Positions 38,991 to 48,063 of a DNA stretch of 64,000 nt are shown here, in pieces (positions within the stretch are counted from its first letter, which is position 1; every line of letters starts with the position of its first letter). The position numbers were made by a program, and so were the translations under genes. The notes beneath the pieces are model-generated. The model had not been told where the DNA came from. It made no database searches and saw nothing but the letters and a program-made list of their open reading frames with translations. The stretch is from the NCBI RefSeq assembly GCF_023156385.1, contig NZ_JAKZAK010000004.1:124001-188000 (forward strand). The letters are read 5' to 3'. Source of the stretch: Marinobacter xestospongiae. GTDB lineage: Bacteria; Pseudomonadota; Gammaproteobacteria; Pseudomonadales; Oleiphilaceae.

Positions 38991-40895
38991 TCAGCGGAGG
39001 TTGATGATGGTCTGGGTGACCGCATCAGAGGTTTCAATGGTCTTGGCGTTGGCCTGATAGTTACGCTGGGCGATGATCAGGTTCACCAACTCTTCGGACA
39101 GGTCAACGTTGGACTCTTCCACCTGGCTGGCCTCAATCGACCCCAGAGTGCCGGTCTCCGGCTGACCAATCACCGGCTGACCGGACTCAAAGGTCTCCAC
39201 CCAGGTGGTGTCCCCCACCGGGGTCAAACCATCAGTATTGCTGAAGGCCGCCAATGCTACCTGTCCCAACGCCTGGGACTGGCCGTTGGTGTAGCGGGCA
39301 AACAGCACCCCTTCCGAGGATACGTCCAGCCCCGCCAAGCGACCGGTGGTGTAACCGTTCTGATTCTGGTCGTTCACGCCAGATGACGTGCCGTACTGGG
39401 TCGTCTCCGACAGCCCGATCACAAAAGCGGAACTGGTGGGGGGATCCGGAATCGGCGTCTCGATGACGGTACCAGGAGGTGGTGGGCCATCAGCACCGTT
39501 GGGATCGCCGTTCTCATCTTTCGGCACCCAGTCGCCGATCACCATTTCACCGGCCTGATCGCCGTTGATGGATTGCAACCGACCATCTTCCGTAAAGCGG
39601 GCGACAAACGGCGTGGAATCCGTACCTCCGACAAATTCACCGTCAATCTGGACGTAGATGGACCATTGGCTCGCCCCCACACCGTTACCCGGCGCCGGAT
39701 TTTTGACGAAATACTGGGTCATCTCATGGGAGTTGCCCAGACTGTCATAAATCTTGGTGGACGTGGCGTAGTTGTAGGTCTTCTGATCCAACGGGTTGAA
39801 CTGGTTGGTCACCTGGGGAGCCCGGGCACCCCAGGCCGTGGCAAAGGCACTGGCGGCATCGTCAGAGGTCAGGTCGGCGACATCCCGATCGGTGGTAATT
39901 CGAATCGTGGCCAGCTCTTCCGGCTGATTCACCGTGGTAGCGTTATTGGTGTAGCTGGCCGCCAGTGGATTGCCGCTGTTGTCGATCAGTCGCAACTCGC
40001 CGGTGGCATCGTCCACCGACGCGGTGACCGAGTTGGCACTGGAGTTGTTGATGGCGTCAGCCAGGGAGTCGAGATCCGTGACCCCCGAGGTATCCACCGG
40101 CACGGCGACGCCATCCACCTGCACTTCGAAGCTGAAACCGCCGGCAGTGATGAAGGCGTTATCCAGGGGCGGCGCCTGGCCGGTCATATTCAGGATGGTC
40201 TGGGCCGACGCCCCCACGCCGTCTTCCTGATCCAACAGCGAGACCACGTCAGTCGCGGAGATCGGATCGGGATTGGGCGCCGGGATCACAATGTCCCGAG
40301 TGCTGCCATCTTCGTAGGTCAGAGTCAGGGTCTCACCGGCAAACCCGGCTGCCGGCACGGTGACATCTCCCAGTATGTTGACCTGCCGCTCCAGCACCGA
40401 CTGGCGGGAATCCAGGTTCAGATCGAAATCGATCTGGGTGGTACGGCGGGGCGCCAGGTTGTCGGTGTCGATACGCAGGTCACCGCGAACGCCGGACAGG
40501 TTGCCGTCGTCGTCGGCCTCGTAGCCCTGAACCCGCATGTTCTGGTTGTTGACCACGTAGCCGTCTTTATCAACGCCGAACTGACCGGCGCGGGAATAGC
40601 GGGTCTCACCGCCATTGTTGAGGATAAAGAAGCCGTCCCCGTCGATGGCCATATCCAGAGCATTGTCGGTAAAGCTGATGTTGCCCTGACCGAAGCTCTG
40701 GCGGACATCCTGCACCCGCACGCCGTCACCAACGGAGTTACTGCCAGCACTCAGAAAACCACTGGAGTACAGGTCTCCAAACTGCACTCGGCTGGATTTG
40801 AAGCCCACGGTGCTGGCGTTGGCAATGTTGTTGCCGGTGACATCCAGATCAACCGAAGCTGCCCGCAATCCACTAAGACCCGTATTGAAAGCCAT
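38991..40895 (-). CDS. flgE: Flagellar hook protein FlgE (long form)
   Basis: This 634-residue hook subunit starts MAFNTGLSGLRAASVDLDVT with NNIANASTVGFKSSRVQFGD. It ends VEESNVDLSEELVNLIIAQR with the NYQANAKTIETSDAV tail. It is far longer than FlgE of E. coli (402) or the roughly 460 residues of Pseudomonas. The extra length is in the surface domains (about 140-330), which include an acidic, Thr/Ser-rich region. Confidence 0.95.
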   Translation of the reverse strand: MAFNTGLSGLRAASVDLDVTGNNIANASTVGFKSSRVQFGDLYSSGFLSAGSNSVGDGVRVQDVRQSFGQGNISFTDNALDMAIDGDGFFILNNGGETRYSRAGQFGVDKDGYVVNNQNMRVQGYEADDDGNLSGVRGDLRIDTDNLAPRRTTQIDFDLNLDSRQSVLERQVNILGDVTVPAAGFAGETLTLTYEDGSTRDIVIPAPNPDPISATDVVSLLDQEDGVGASAQTILNMTGQAPPLDNAFITAGGFSFEVQVDGVAVPVDTSGVTDLDSLADAINNSSANSVTASVDDATGELRLIDNSGNPLAASYTNNATTVNQPEELATIRITTDRDVADLTSDDAASAFATAWGARAPQVTNQFNPLDQKTYNYATSTKIYDSLGNSHEMTQYFVKNPAPGNGVGASQWSIYVQIDGEFVGGTDSTPFVARFTEDGRLQSINGDQAGEMVIGDWVPKDENGDPNGADGPPPPGTVIETPIPDPPTSSAFVIGLSETTQYGTSSGVNDQNQNGYTTGRLAGLDVSSEGVLFARYTNGQSQALGQVALAAFSNTDGLTPVGDTTWVETFESGQPVIGQPETGTLGSIEASQVEESNVDLSEELVNLIIAQRNYQANAKTIETSDAVTQTIINLR

Positions 40896-40922
40896 GTTAC
40901 ACCTCGAATTTCAGATTCTGGA

Positions 40923-41600
40923 TCAATTGATCTGGTAGACGTCGGCAAGGGCCACCGAGCCCTGCCCCGCCAGGTTAAGCGTGATTTCACCCGCGCCACC
41001 CAGTGAAACACTGTCCACGTTGGCGCTGATGAGGGTGCCAAGCTGTTCGGTGCCGGAAGGGTAACTACCCTCCGCAACGAACTCGTACTTGCCGGGCGGC
41101 AACGGATCGCCGTTGGCGTCATTGCCGTCCCAGGTGAATTTCTCGTAGCCCTTGGCCGCCTGACCCAGATCAATCTGCCGCACCAGCTCACCGGCGCTGT
41201 TCTTGATGGAGATCTTCAGGTTGGAGGTGGAAGCCTGTACCGCCACCGCGCCTTCAATCTCGCCTTCGCTCACCAGCTTGGCGGCCGTACCCGGCACCAG
41301 CACCGTCCGCCCCACCATGGCGGAAGCCTGCAGGGCCTGGGTAGAGCGGAATTCGCCCACCACGTTGTCCACCGCACTGGAGACTTTCTGCATTTCTTCC
41401 AGGGAACTGAACTGCGCCAGCTGGGCAATGAACTCGCCGTTGTCCTGTGGCTCCAGTGGGTTCTGGTTCTTCAGCTGCGCGAGCATCAGCTCCATGAACT
41501 CGCCCTGGCCCAGCTCATCACTGCCCTTGGCCTTGTCGTCCTGTTTGATGCCGTACTGACTCAGGAACTCACTGCTGGTTGTGCTGTTAACCGCACTCAT
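40923..41600 (-). CDS. flgD: Flagellar hook assembly scaffold FlgD
   Basis: The 225-residue hook cap has the conserved ELGQGEFMELMLAQLKNQNP with LEPQDNGEFIAQLAQFSSLE near residue 50. A C-terminal FlgD Ig/Tudor-like domain follows, with GYEKFTWDGNDANGDPLPPG. It is 27 bases upstream of flgE. Confidence 0.95.
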   Translation of the reverse strand: MSAVNSTTSSEFLSQYGIKQDDKAKGSDELGQGEFMELMLAQLKNQNPLEPQDNGEFIAQLAQFSSLEEMQKVSSAVDNVVGEFRSTQALQASAMVGRTVLVPGTAAKLVSEGEIEGAVAVQASTSNLKISIKNSAGELVRQIDLGQAAKGYEKFTWDGNDANGDPLPPGKYEFVAEGSYPSGTEQLGTLISANVDSVSLGGAGEITLNLAGQGSVALADVYQIN

Positions 41601-41617
41601 GGCTTATTCCTCGCGTC

Positions 41618-42073
41618 TTATTGCTGTCCCAGGGTCAGAATCCGCTGCATCATCGACTTGGCGGTGTTCATCACGTCCACGTTCATCTGGAAGCTGCGGG
41701 ATGAGGACATCATGTCCGCCATTTCTTCCACCACGTTGACGTTGGGGTAATACACATAGCCGTCTTCGTTGGCGGCGGGATGATCCGGCTCATACCGCAT
41801 CTGCAGCTCGGCCTGACTCTCTACAATACCTTCCACCCGCACACCGGCGCCCAGGGCATCGTCACCGGCAGCGGCAACGCCTTGCCACCCCTGGTCGGGG
41901 TTGAGCATCTGCTGCTGGATGGCGGCGAACACCGGCTTGCGGGCACGGTAGGTGGTATCGGTACTGGAACTGGCGGTCTCGGCGTTGGCAATGTTCGAGG
42001 CGGTGGTGTTCAGTCGCAGCGACTGCGCAGTCATACCGGAGCCGGCAATGTCAAAGATGCTGCCTAGGGACAT
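41618..42073 (-). CDS. flgC: Flagellar proximal rod protein FlgC
   Basis: The 151-residue rod protein begins MSLGSIFDIAGSGMTAQSLR with LNTTASNIANAETA. It has the DGYVYYPNVNVVEEMADMMS segment and the terminal MNVDVMNTAKSMMQRILTLG. The length is somewhat above the usual 134-148. It lies between flgB and flgD. Confidence 0.95.
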   Translation of the reverse strand: MSLGSIFDIAGSGMTAQSLRLNTTASNIANAETASSSTDTTYRARKPVFAAIQQQMLNPDQGWQGVAAAGDDALGAGVRVEGIVESQAELQMRYEPDHPAANEDGYVYYPNVNVVEEMADMMSSSRSFQMNVDVMNTAKSMMQRILTLGQQ

Positions 42074-42106
42074 GATGAATCTCCTGATTAATCCTGGGTC
42101 GCTGTG

Positions 42107-42505
42107 TTACTGGCCTTTCAGGGCCTTGTTCAAACCACTGAACTTGGCGTTCAGGAACTGGAAGCTGGCCTGGTAATCCATGGCATTACGCATGAAGCGG
42201 CTCTGCTCCTGTTGGCTGTCGACCGTATTGCCGTCAATTGAGGGCTGATGGGGGTTGCGGTACATCAACTCGCCATTGCCGCCGCCAGTGCCATCATCCA
42301 GGTGGCCAGCGTGGGTTCGCGCCATTTCGAAGCCGCTCATCGACTCCTGAGCCCGGGCCATCATCGCCTGGAAGTCCACGTCCCGGGCCTTGTAGCCGGG
42401 GGTATCCGCGTTGGCCAGGTTGTTGGCCAGCACCTCGGCGCGTTTTACCCGCGCCTGCAAAGCGTGTTCGTGAATGCCCAGTGCCTTGTCAAAGGTGATT
42501 GCCAT
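42107..42505 (-). CDS. flgB: Flagellar proximal rod protein FlgB
   Basis: The 132-residue rod protein starts MAITFDKALGIHEHALQARV, has LANNLANADTPGYKARDVDF, and ends with the helical MRNAMDYQASFQFLNAKFSG. It is the first gene of flgBCDE, behind a sigma-54 promoter. No flgA, flgM or cheV lies upstream here; the neighbour is a nitroreductase gene. Confidence 0.95.
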   Translation of the reverse strand: MAITFDKALGIHEHALQARVKRAEVLANNLANADTPGYKARDVDFQAMMARAQESMSGFEMARTHAGHLDDGTGGGNGELMYRNPHQPSIDGNTVDSQQEQSRFMRNAMDYQASFQFLNAKFSGLNKALKGQ

Positions 42506-42570
42506 ACTGCCTCCGGAACAGCCGTTCTGAGCCCGTCAAGTTGGGCGATAGGTCGTCTTTCCAGAGTCAA

Positions 42571-42586
42571 AGCAATTGCGATGCCA
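42571..42586 (-). promoter_or_regulatory. Sigma-54 promoter of flgBCDE
   Basis: The minus strand reads TGGCATCGCAATTGCT, with GG and GC at the correct offset and TTGC intact. It starts 66 bases before the flgB ATG, so the leader would be about 54 bases. Together with the site before flgF it splits the rod-hook genes into two RpoN units. Confidence 0.75.
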
Positions 42587-42709
42587 GTTTCTTGGCAGGA
42601 TACGGAAGGTCAGGAATGGCGGGGGATGCGGTCAAACGGGAGAGGAATAGGAGATGTGGGTGGCGCAGCCGCTGGCGGCAACCACCCGGAAAAGCGGCAA
42701 GGTCTTTCC

Positions 42710-43261
42710 CTATGGCGTGTCCGGCCAGGAGCGGACAAACTCGGCCACCGACAAACGCGGCACCGACGGTTTGCTGTCCGCTACGGAGCCGACGTACAGG
42801 AAGCCGGCGATACTCTCTTCCGCCTGCAACCCGAGCCCCTGTTTCACCCGCTCGTCATAGGCCAGCGCCCCGGTCCGCCACATACCACCAAAACCCGCGG
42901 ACTGCAGCGCCAGCAGCATATACGCCAACCCCGCCCCGGTGGACAGCACCTGCTCCACCTCCGGCACCTTGGGATGCTCGGTTGGGCTGGTGATCGCCAC
43001 CACCAGCATGGGCGCCCGCATCGGCATGCGTCGAAGCTTGTCTTTCTCAGCCTCGGTGTCGGCCGTGCTGGCGAACAGCTCGCCCAAACGCACCAGCCCC
43101 TCGCCTTCAATCACCAGATACCGCCAGGGGCGCAAAAGCGCATGATCCGGCGCCCGTGCGGCACATTCGAAGACCTGCTCCAGCAGCGCCTGATCCGGCG
43201 CGGGGGCGATCAGTCGGGGTTCCGATGAACGGTTGAGAATGGCGTCAATTACCTCGGTCAT
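42710..43261 (-). CDS. YdjA-like nitroreductase family protein
   Basis: This 183-residue FMN-dependent oxidoreductase matches the small YdjA/TdsD-type group: RSSEPRLIAPAPDQ at the start, CAARAPDHALLRPWRYLVIE, a QVLSTGAGLAYMLLALQSAG segment and FGGMWRTGALAYDERVKQGL. Substrates of the group are poorly known. The ATG at 43261 has AAGGATT directly before it. It is unrelated to the flagellar operon downstream. Confidence 0.9.
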   Translation of the reverse strand: MTEVIDAILNRSSEPRLIAPAPDQALLEQVFECAARAPDHALLRPWRYLVIEGEGLVRLGELFASTADTEAEKDKLRRMPMRAPMLVVAITSPTEHPKVPEVEQVLSTGAGLAYMLLALQSAGFGGMWRTGALAYDERVKQGLGLQAEESIAGFLYVGSVADSKPSVPRLSVAEFVRSWPDTP

Positions 43262-43467
43262 AATCCTTCCGGCTAACGGGTTAAGGTGCCGCAATCAAGC
43301 GGCACAATGGCTGCAGATCAGGCCACAAACTGCCAGAATTGTGCAGTTCAGGCAATGCTGTTAGTCTTTAGTCGTAGTTTCGTGGCGAATGCCGCCGTGG
43401 CAATTGCCAGGTTATCGAAACACGACAATCTACCTCCTATAACATTCAATAAACAGGTAGTGGCAAC

Positions 43468-43779
43468 ATGAGCGACGATCGCCGATTCAACAGCTTCAGC
43501 GAGTTCTATCCGTTTTATCTGGAAGAACACCGGCACCCGACCTGCCGTCGCCTCCATTACCTTGGCAGCCTGCTGGTTCTGGCTGTCGCCGCTTACGCCC
43601 TGGTCAGCGGCCGTTTCGCACTACTTTGGCTTCTGCCCGTGATCGGCTATGGATTTGCCTGGGTTGGTCATTTCAAATTCGAGAAGAACCGGCCAGCCAC
43701 CTTCAAGCATCCTCTCTACAGCCTGTTGGGTGATTGGGTGATGCTCAAGGACATGCTGGTAGGACGGATCAGGTTCTAG
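43468..43779 (+). CDS. DUF962/Mpo1-like membrane protein
   Basis: The 103-residue protein has the Mpo1 landmarks: FYPFYLEEHRHPTCRRLHYL at the start, two or three hydrophobic segments, and WVGHFKFEKNRPATFKHPLY with SLLGDWVMLKDML at the end. In yeast Mpo1 is an Fe(II) dioxygenase acting on 2-hydroxy fatty acids, with conserved histidines. The three His positions seen here (EEH, LHYLG, GHFKFEKN) fit that. The stop is one base before the cyclase ATG, so they share a transcript. Confidence 0.88.
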   Translation: MSDDRRFNSFSEFYPFYLEEHRHPTCRRLHYLGSLLVLAVAAYALVSGRFALLWLLPVIGYGFAWVGHFKFEKNRPATFKHPLYSLLGDWVMLKDMLVGRIRF

Positions 43780-43780
43780 G

Positions 43781-45193
43781 ATGATGAACGCTCCTCTCAA
43801 TATGGGGAAAGCGCTGGTGCTGGATGGAAACAGCACGCCGGTCGCGGTCCCACCCATGCCCGACTATAACGGTCGGGTGGTCGCCTATACCGCCACCGCA
43901 CTGATTATCGCCCTCGGTATGTTCGAGGGCCTGTTCGGCGCCAACATGTACGGTCTGCTTGCCGGCTGCCTGATCTGGCCCCACATTGCCTGCTACCTCA
44001 GTCGCCGCACCCTGCTCCGCAAGTCCAACCGCATACGCCAGAAAATGCTGATGCTGGACTGCATCTTTGGTGGCGCCTGCATCGGCACCTGGGGACTGAT
44101 TCTGGTTCCCTCCGCCGCCGTGGCGCTGATGATCATGTTCAGTTGCCTGATCGTGGGCGGGATTCGCCAGTGGTTGCTGGGCATGGTGCTGCTCGTTGTC
44201 AGCACCTCCGCCGCGGTGGCGCTCAATGGTGTGCCTGCATCGCTCCAGGCGCCGATCTGGACCACGCTGGTATCCCTGCTGGCCACCGGCACCTACATCT
44301 GCGTCACCGCCTATTACGCCCACCAGCAGGCGCGCTCGCTGATGCTGGCCAAGACCCAGATCCAGAATCAGCGCGAGCAGTCCATCGCCCTGTCCCACAA
44401 ACTGTCGAAGTACCTGTCACCGCAGGTCTGGCAATCCATCTTTACCGGCGAGCGGGACGTCCGACTGGAAACCCAGCGCAAGAAGTTGGCCATTTTCTTC
44501 TCCGACATCAAGGGATTCACCGACCTGTCCGAGGAGATGGAACCGGAAGCGCTGACCGAACTGCTGAACCACTACTTCAACGAAATGTCGGAGGTGGCCC
44601 TCAAGTACGGCGGCACCATCGACAAGTTCGTTGGCGACTCGATCATGGTGTTCTTCGGCGACCCCACCAGTCGCGGCCAGCGCGAAGACGCGTTTGCCTG
44701 CGTTTCCATGGCCATCGAGATGCGCAAGCACATGAAGATCATGCGCCAGAAGTGGCGCAGCCAGGGCATCAAGACGCCACTGGAGATCCGCATGGGCATC
44801 AGCACGGGCTACACCACCGTCGGCAACTTCGGCGCTGAGAACCGCATGGACTACACCATCATCGGCAAGGAAGTGAACCTGGCCAGCCGCCTGGAATCCC
44901 TTGCCGAGCCTGGCGAAATTCTGGTGTCCTACGAAACCTTCTCCCTCATCAAGGACCGGATCATGTGCCGGGACAAGGGCGAGATTACGGTGAAGGGCTT
45001 TGGTCGCCCGGTGCCCATCTACGAGGTGGTGGACTTCCGTCGTGACATGGGGCCAAACCGCAGTTTCCTGGAACACGAACACAGCGGCTTCGCCATGTAC
45101 CTGGATTCGGAGAAGGTCACCGAGAAAGAGCGGCAGTCGATTCTGAGCGCACTCGAGGATGCCGCCGACCGGCTCCGCCAGGAGGATGTCTGA
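43781..45193 (+). CDS. MASE2-type membrane class III adenylate cyclase
   Basis: The 470-residue protein has an N-terminal MASE2 membrane sensor of about five helices (residues 30-190) with LIWPHIACYLSRR and QKMLMLDCIFGGACIG. A short coiled region and KYLSPQVWQSIFTGE lead to the catalytic domain (about 230-420). Metal aspartates are in FFSDIKGFTDLSEEME and KFVGDSIMVFFGDP. The substrate residues appear as IDKFVGD lysine and the DYTIIGKEV threonine, and NLASRLE supplies the transition-state Asn and Arg. It should make cAMP and looks active. It is coupled to the Mpo1-like gene upstream. Confidence 0.92.
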   Translation: MMNAPLNMGKALVLDGNSTPVAVPPMPDYNGRVVAYTATALIIALGMFEGLFGANMYGLLAGCLIWPHIACYLSRRTLLRKSNRIRQKMLMLDCIFGGACIGTWGLILVPSAAVALMIMFSCLIVGGIRQWLLGMVLLVVSTSAAVALNGVPASLQAPIWTTLVSLLATGTYICVTAYYAHQQARSLMLAKTQIQNQREQSIALSHKLSKYLSPQVWQSIFTGERDVRLETQRKKLAIFFSDIKGFTDLSEEMEPEALTELLNHYFNEMSEVALKYGGTIDKFVGDSIMVFFGDPTSRGQREDAFACVSMAIEMRKHMKIMRQKWRSQGIKTPLEIRMGISTGYTTVGNFGAENRMDYTIIGKEVNLASRLESLAEPGEILVSYETFSLIKDRIMCRDKGEITVKGFGRPVPIYEVVDFRRDMGPNRSFLEHEHSGFAMYLDSEKVTEKERQSILSALEDAADRLRQEDV

Positions 45194-45195
45194 AA

Positions 45196-45228
45196 CAGGA
45201 GCGGTGACAGCCGGGACAGCTGGCCGCT
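45196..45228. terminator. Hairpin between the cyclase and queF
   Basis: GGAGCGG and CCGCTCC, with an inner CAGC/GCTG pairing possible, form a stem between two convergent genes. There is no clear T run, so termination efficiency is uncertain. Confidence 0.45.
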
Positions 45229-45240
45229 CCCGCGGAATGA

Positions 45241-46059
45241 CTACTGGCGCACCAATCGCAGTGACGGCACCGCGCCCGGCTCGGTACTGCGCCAGGGATT
45301 GATGTCGAGCCCGCCGCGTCGGGTGTAGCGGGCACAAACCGTCAGTTTCTCCGGCTGGCAGCGCTCCATCAGGTCCATGAACACCGTCTCCACGCAATGC
45401 TCGTGGAAGTCCTGTTTCTGCCGAAACCCCACCACGTACTGCAACAGCGACGGGCGATCAATGGCCGGACCGGTGTACTCGATGGTCAGGGTGCCCCAGT
45501 CAGGCTGGCCGGTCACCGGGCAGTTGCTCTTCAACAGATGGGAACAGAGCTTTTCGGTCACCACGTCGCCACCGGCATGCAGCAGCTCCGGCTGGTATTC
45601 ATAGGCCGCCACTTCCACCGCTTCGTCGTCGATCGACTCGAATCCCGCTGGACGACCAATCGCCTCACCGTCATCGTCCACGCTGTGCAGGGTCATATGA
45701 ACCGTGGCGCCGCAGGCGCTGGAAAGATCCTTTTCCACCACTGCCTTGACCCGTTCCGGAGACGAAAACACGGTCTGATTGAGGGAGTTGAGGTACAGCT
45801 TCCAGGATTTCGATTCAATCAGCGAGGGCGATGCCGCCGGTACACGGAACTCTGCCCAGGCCACCGCCGGCACACCGGATGGACGCAGCCAGGAGATTTC
45901 CCAGGCCTGCCAAAGATCTTCCCCGAACCAGGGCCAGCGGCCGTCGTCCAGCCCCAGCCGACGCCGGTTGTCATCCCGGGGCACCGGGAAAAGCAGGTCC
46001 GGGGTGTATTGGTCGGGGTACTCACTGCTTTTGCCCAGTGGGGCGTTGTGCAGGCTCAT
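45241..46059 (-). CDS. queF: NADPH-dependent preQ0 reductase QueF (YqfB type II)
   Basis: This 272-residue two-domain enzyme reduces preQ0 to preQ1 for queuosine synthesis. The catalytic cysteine is in LKSNCPVTGQPDWGTLTI, the substrate Glu is in the following HEHCVETVFMDLME, and the N-terminal half carries SKSWKLYLNSLNQTVF. The long two-domain form is the E. coli type. The ATG at 46059 opens the conserved MSLHNAPLGKSSEYP start. Confidence 0.95.
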   Translation of the reverse strand: MSLHNAPLGKSSEYPDQYTPDLLFPVPRDDNRRRLGLDDGRWPWFGEDLWQAWEISWLRPSGVPAVAWAEFRVPAASPSLIESKSWKLYLNSLNQTVFSSPERVKAVVEKDLSSACGATVHMTLHSVDDDGEAIGRPAGFESIDDEAVEVAAYEYQPELLHAGGDVVTEKLCSHLLKSNCPVTGQPDWGTLTIEYTGPAIDRPSLLQYVVGFRQKQDFHEHCVETVFMDLMERCQPEKLTVCARYTRRGGLDINPWRSTEPGAVPSLRLVRQ

Positions 46060-46081
46060 AGCAGTCCTCAAACAGATCGCA

Positions 46082-46855
46082 TTAGTGACGGATGCCCTTG
46101 CCACGCTTGAGCATCTGCAGGGCAACGGTAAACAGGATGGCAATAAACACCAGGATCATCGACAACGCAAATACCACGTTGACGTCAGATACGCCAAGAA
46201 TGCCGTAACGGAATGCATTCACCATGTACAGGATCGGATTGACCATCGAAACCGCCTGCCAGAACTCCGGCAACAGCTGGATCGAATAGAACACCCCACC
46301 CAGGTAGGTCAGCGGTGTCAGCACAAACGTCGGCACAATGGAAATGTCATCAAACTTGGTGGCCAGCATGGCGTTGATGAAACCACCGAGCGCAAACAGC
46401 GCGGATGTCAGTACCACCGTCAGCATGGTGACCGCCACATGGTGGATTTCAAGCTGGGTGAATGCCAGCGACAACATCGTCACGATCACCCCGATGCTGA
46501 GGCCGCGTGCCATCCCGCCAGCAACGTAGCCGGTCAGGATCACCCAGTTCGGTACCGGCGAGACCAGCAACTCCTCAATGCTGCGCTGGAACTTCATCGA
46601 GAAGAACGACGACACCACGTTGGAATAGGAGTTGGTGATCACCGCCATCATGATCAGCCCGGGCACGATGTAGGCCATGTAATCGAAACCGCCCATCTCG
46701 CCGATGCGGGAGCCAATCAGGTTGCCGAAGATGATGAAGTACAGGGTCATAGTGACTGCTGGCGGCAGCAGGGTCTGCGCCCAGATACGGGTAAACCGGC
46801 GGATTTCGCGAACCAGGATGGTATTGAACGCAACCAGGATGGCGGATGGGCTCAT
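46082..46855 (-). CDS. yadH: ABC-2 type exporter permease (YadH-like)
   Basis: The 257-residue protein has six hydrophobic helices and the ABC-2 family traits: REIRRFTRIWAQTLLPPAVT near the N-terminus, IVPGLIMMAVITNSYSNVVS, VLTSALFALGGFINAMLATK, and FYSIQLLPEFWQAVSMVNPI. It overlaps the ATPase gene end by 4 bases. Substrate unknown; YadGH-type exporters are poorly characterised. Confidence 0.9.
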   Translation of the reverse strand: MSPSAILVAFNTILVREIRRFTRIWAQTLLPPAVTMTLYFIIFGNLIGSRIGEMGGFDYMAYIVPGLIMMAVITNSYSNVVSSFFSMKFQRSIEELLVSPVPNWVILTGYVAGGMARGLSIGVIVTMLSLAFTQLEIHHVAVTMLTVVLTSALFALGGFINAMLATKFDDISIVPTFVLTPLTYLGGVFYSIQLLPEFWQAVSMVNPILYMVNAFRYGILGVSDVNVVFALSMILVFIAILFTVALQMLKRGKGIRH

Positions 46856-47793
46856 TGTGTGGACTCCTGCTGTTCCCGGGCATTGTCCTGGACCATGGTC
46901 AGGAACAGTTCTTCCAGGCGGTTGGATTTGGTACGCATGCTCATCACTTCCAGCCCTTGGGCCTTCAGGGCATCAAACACCTCATTCAGACTTCGCCCTT
47001 TCTCGACCTCCACTTCCAGGGCTCCGTCATCAGCCAGCCGCGCCTCGAAGCCGGCCAGTTCCGGCGCGCCTTCAAGGGGTGCCTTCAGGTCCATGATGAA
47101 GGTTTCCCGATGCAGCTGCTTCAGCAGATCACGCTTGCTGGTGTTCTGGAGAATGCTGCCATGGTCAATGATGGCAATGTTGCGGCACAGCGCTTCCGCC
47201 TCTTCCAGATAATGGGTGGTCAGGATGATCGTGGTGCCCTGGCGGTTCATTTCCTCCAGGAAGGCCCACATTGAGCGCCGCAGCTCAATATCCACACCAG
47301 CGGTCGGCTCATCGAGGATCAGCAGGCCGGGTTCGTGCACTAGAGCCCGGGCGATCATCAGCCGCCGCTTCATGCCGCCGGAGAGCATCCGTGCCGGCGT
47401 ATCCCGCTTGTCCCAGAGCCCCAGCTCCTTGAGGTACTTCTCGGTTGAGCGCCTGGCCCGGCGCAATGGCAGACCGTAGTAGCCCGCTTGGGTGGTGACG
47501 ATGTCAAAGACCTTCTCAAACTGGTTGAAATTGAACTCCTGGGGTACCACCCCCAAACCCAGCTTGGCGGCCGCCAGATCGGTGTCAATATCATGCCCGA
47601 ACACCTTGACCTTACCCGCGGACTTGTTGACCAGAGAACTGACGATTCCCAGGGTTGTGGACTTGCCAGCGCCGTTGGGGCCCAACAGCGCGAAAAAGTC
47701 GCCCTGCTCCACCCTCAGGTCAATTCCCTTCAGGGCTTCGAAACCATCACCATAGGTCTTGGTCAGGCCTTCGATTTCCAGTGCGTAGGTCAT
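46852..47793 (-). CDS. yadG: ABC exporter ATPase (YadG-like)
   Basis: This 313-residue ATPase shows Walker A GPNGAGKST, the Q-loop region VVPQEFNFNQFE, signature LSGGMKRRL, Walker B LLILDEPTAGVD, and switch histidine TTHYLEEAEAL. A C-terminal extension after about residue 220 is typical of ABC-2 partners. It is the first gene of the yadG-yadH pair. Confidence 0.93.
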   Translation of the reverse strand: MTYALEIEGLTKTYGDGFEALKGIDLRVEQGDFFALLGPNGAGKSTTLGIVSSLVNKSAGKVKVFGHDIDTDLAAAKLGLGVVPQEFNFNQFEKVFDIVTTQAGYYGLPLRRARRSTEKYLKELGLWDKRDTPARMLSGGMKRRLMIARALVHEPGLLILDEPTAGVDIELRRSMWAFLEEMNRQGTTIILTTHYLEEAEALCRNIAIIDHGSILQNTSKRDLLKQLHRETFIMDLKAPLEGAPELAGFEARLADDGALEVEVEKGRSLNEVFDALKAQGLEVMSMRTKSNRLEELFLTMVQDNAREQQESTQ

Positions 47794-47977
47794 AGTGAAT
47801 CCCGATACTTGCAGTGACGCCGCCGCAGCCAGGGCGGATTGGCTTGAAGAGCCTCACTAGATGGCATCACCGGATGCCGATTTCAAGCCCCGGTCCGACG
47901 GCCAGGCGATATCCGGTCCCGTCGGGCCAATCCGCCAAACTGCGACGGGTTTCCTGATATGCTGACAGGCCGGCCCA

Positions 47978-47983
47978 TATAAT
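47978..47983 (+). promoter_or_regulatory. Candidate -10 for the acidic lipoprotein
   Basis: A perfect TATAAT at 47978-47983 lies about 80 bases before the lipoprotein ATG. The -35 (TGATAT at 17 bases) is poor. The rest of the 270-base divergent gap holds no gene that I can support. Confidence 0.4.
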
Positions 47984-48063
47984 GCCGGATACAATAACTT
48001 ACAATACGTCTGCGGTGCCGCGCCCAGGCTACCCGGACAAGCAACAGGACCCTGCTGCACACC

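Noticed and set aside
39573..41006. 477-residue open frame antisense to flgE
   Set aside because: It is a shadow of the long flgE gene with no recognisable domain.
45779..47212. 477-residue plus-strand frame across queF, yadH and yadG
   Set aside because: It crosses three real genes on the other strand and changes character between them, as a chance frame would.
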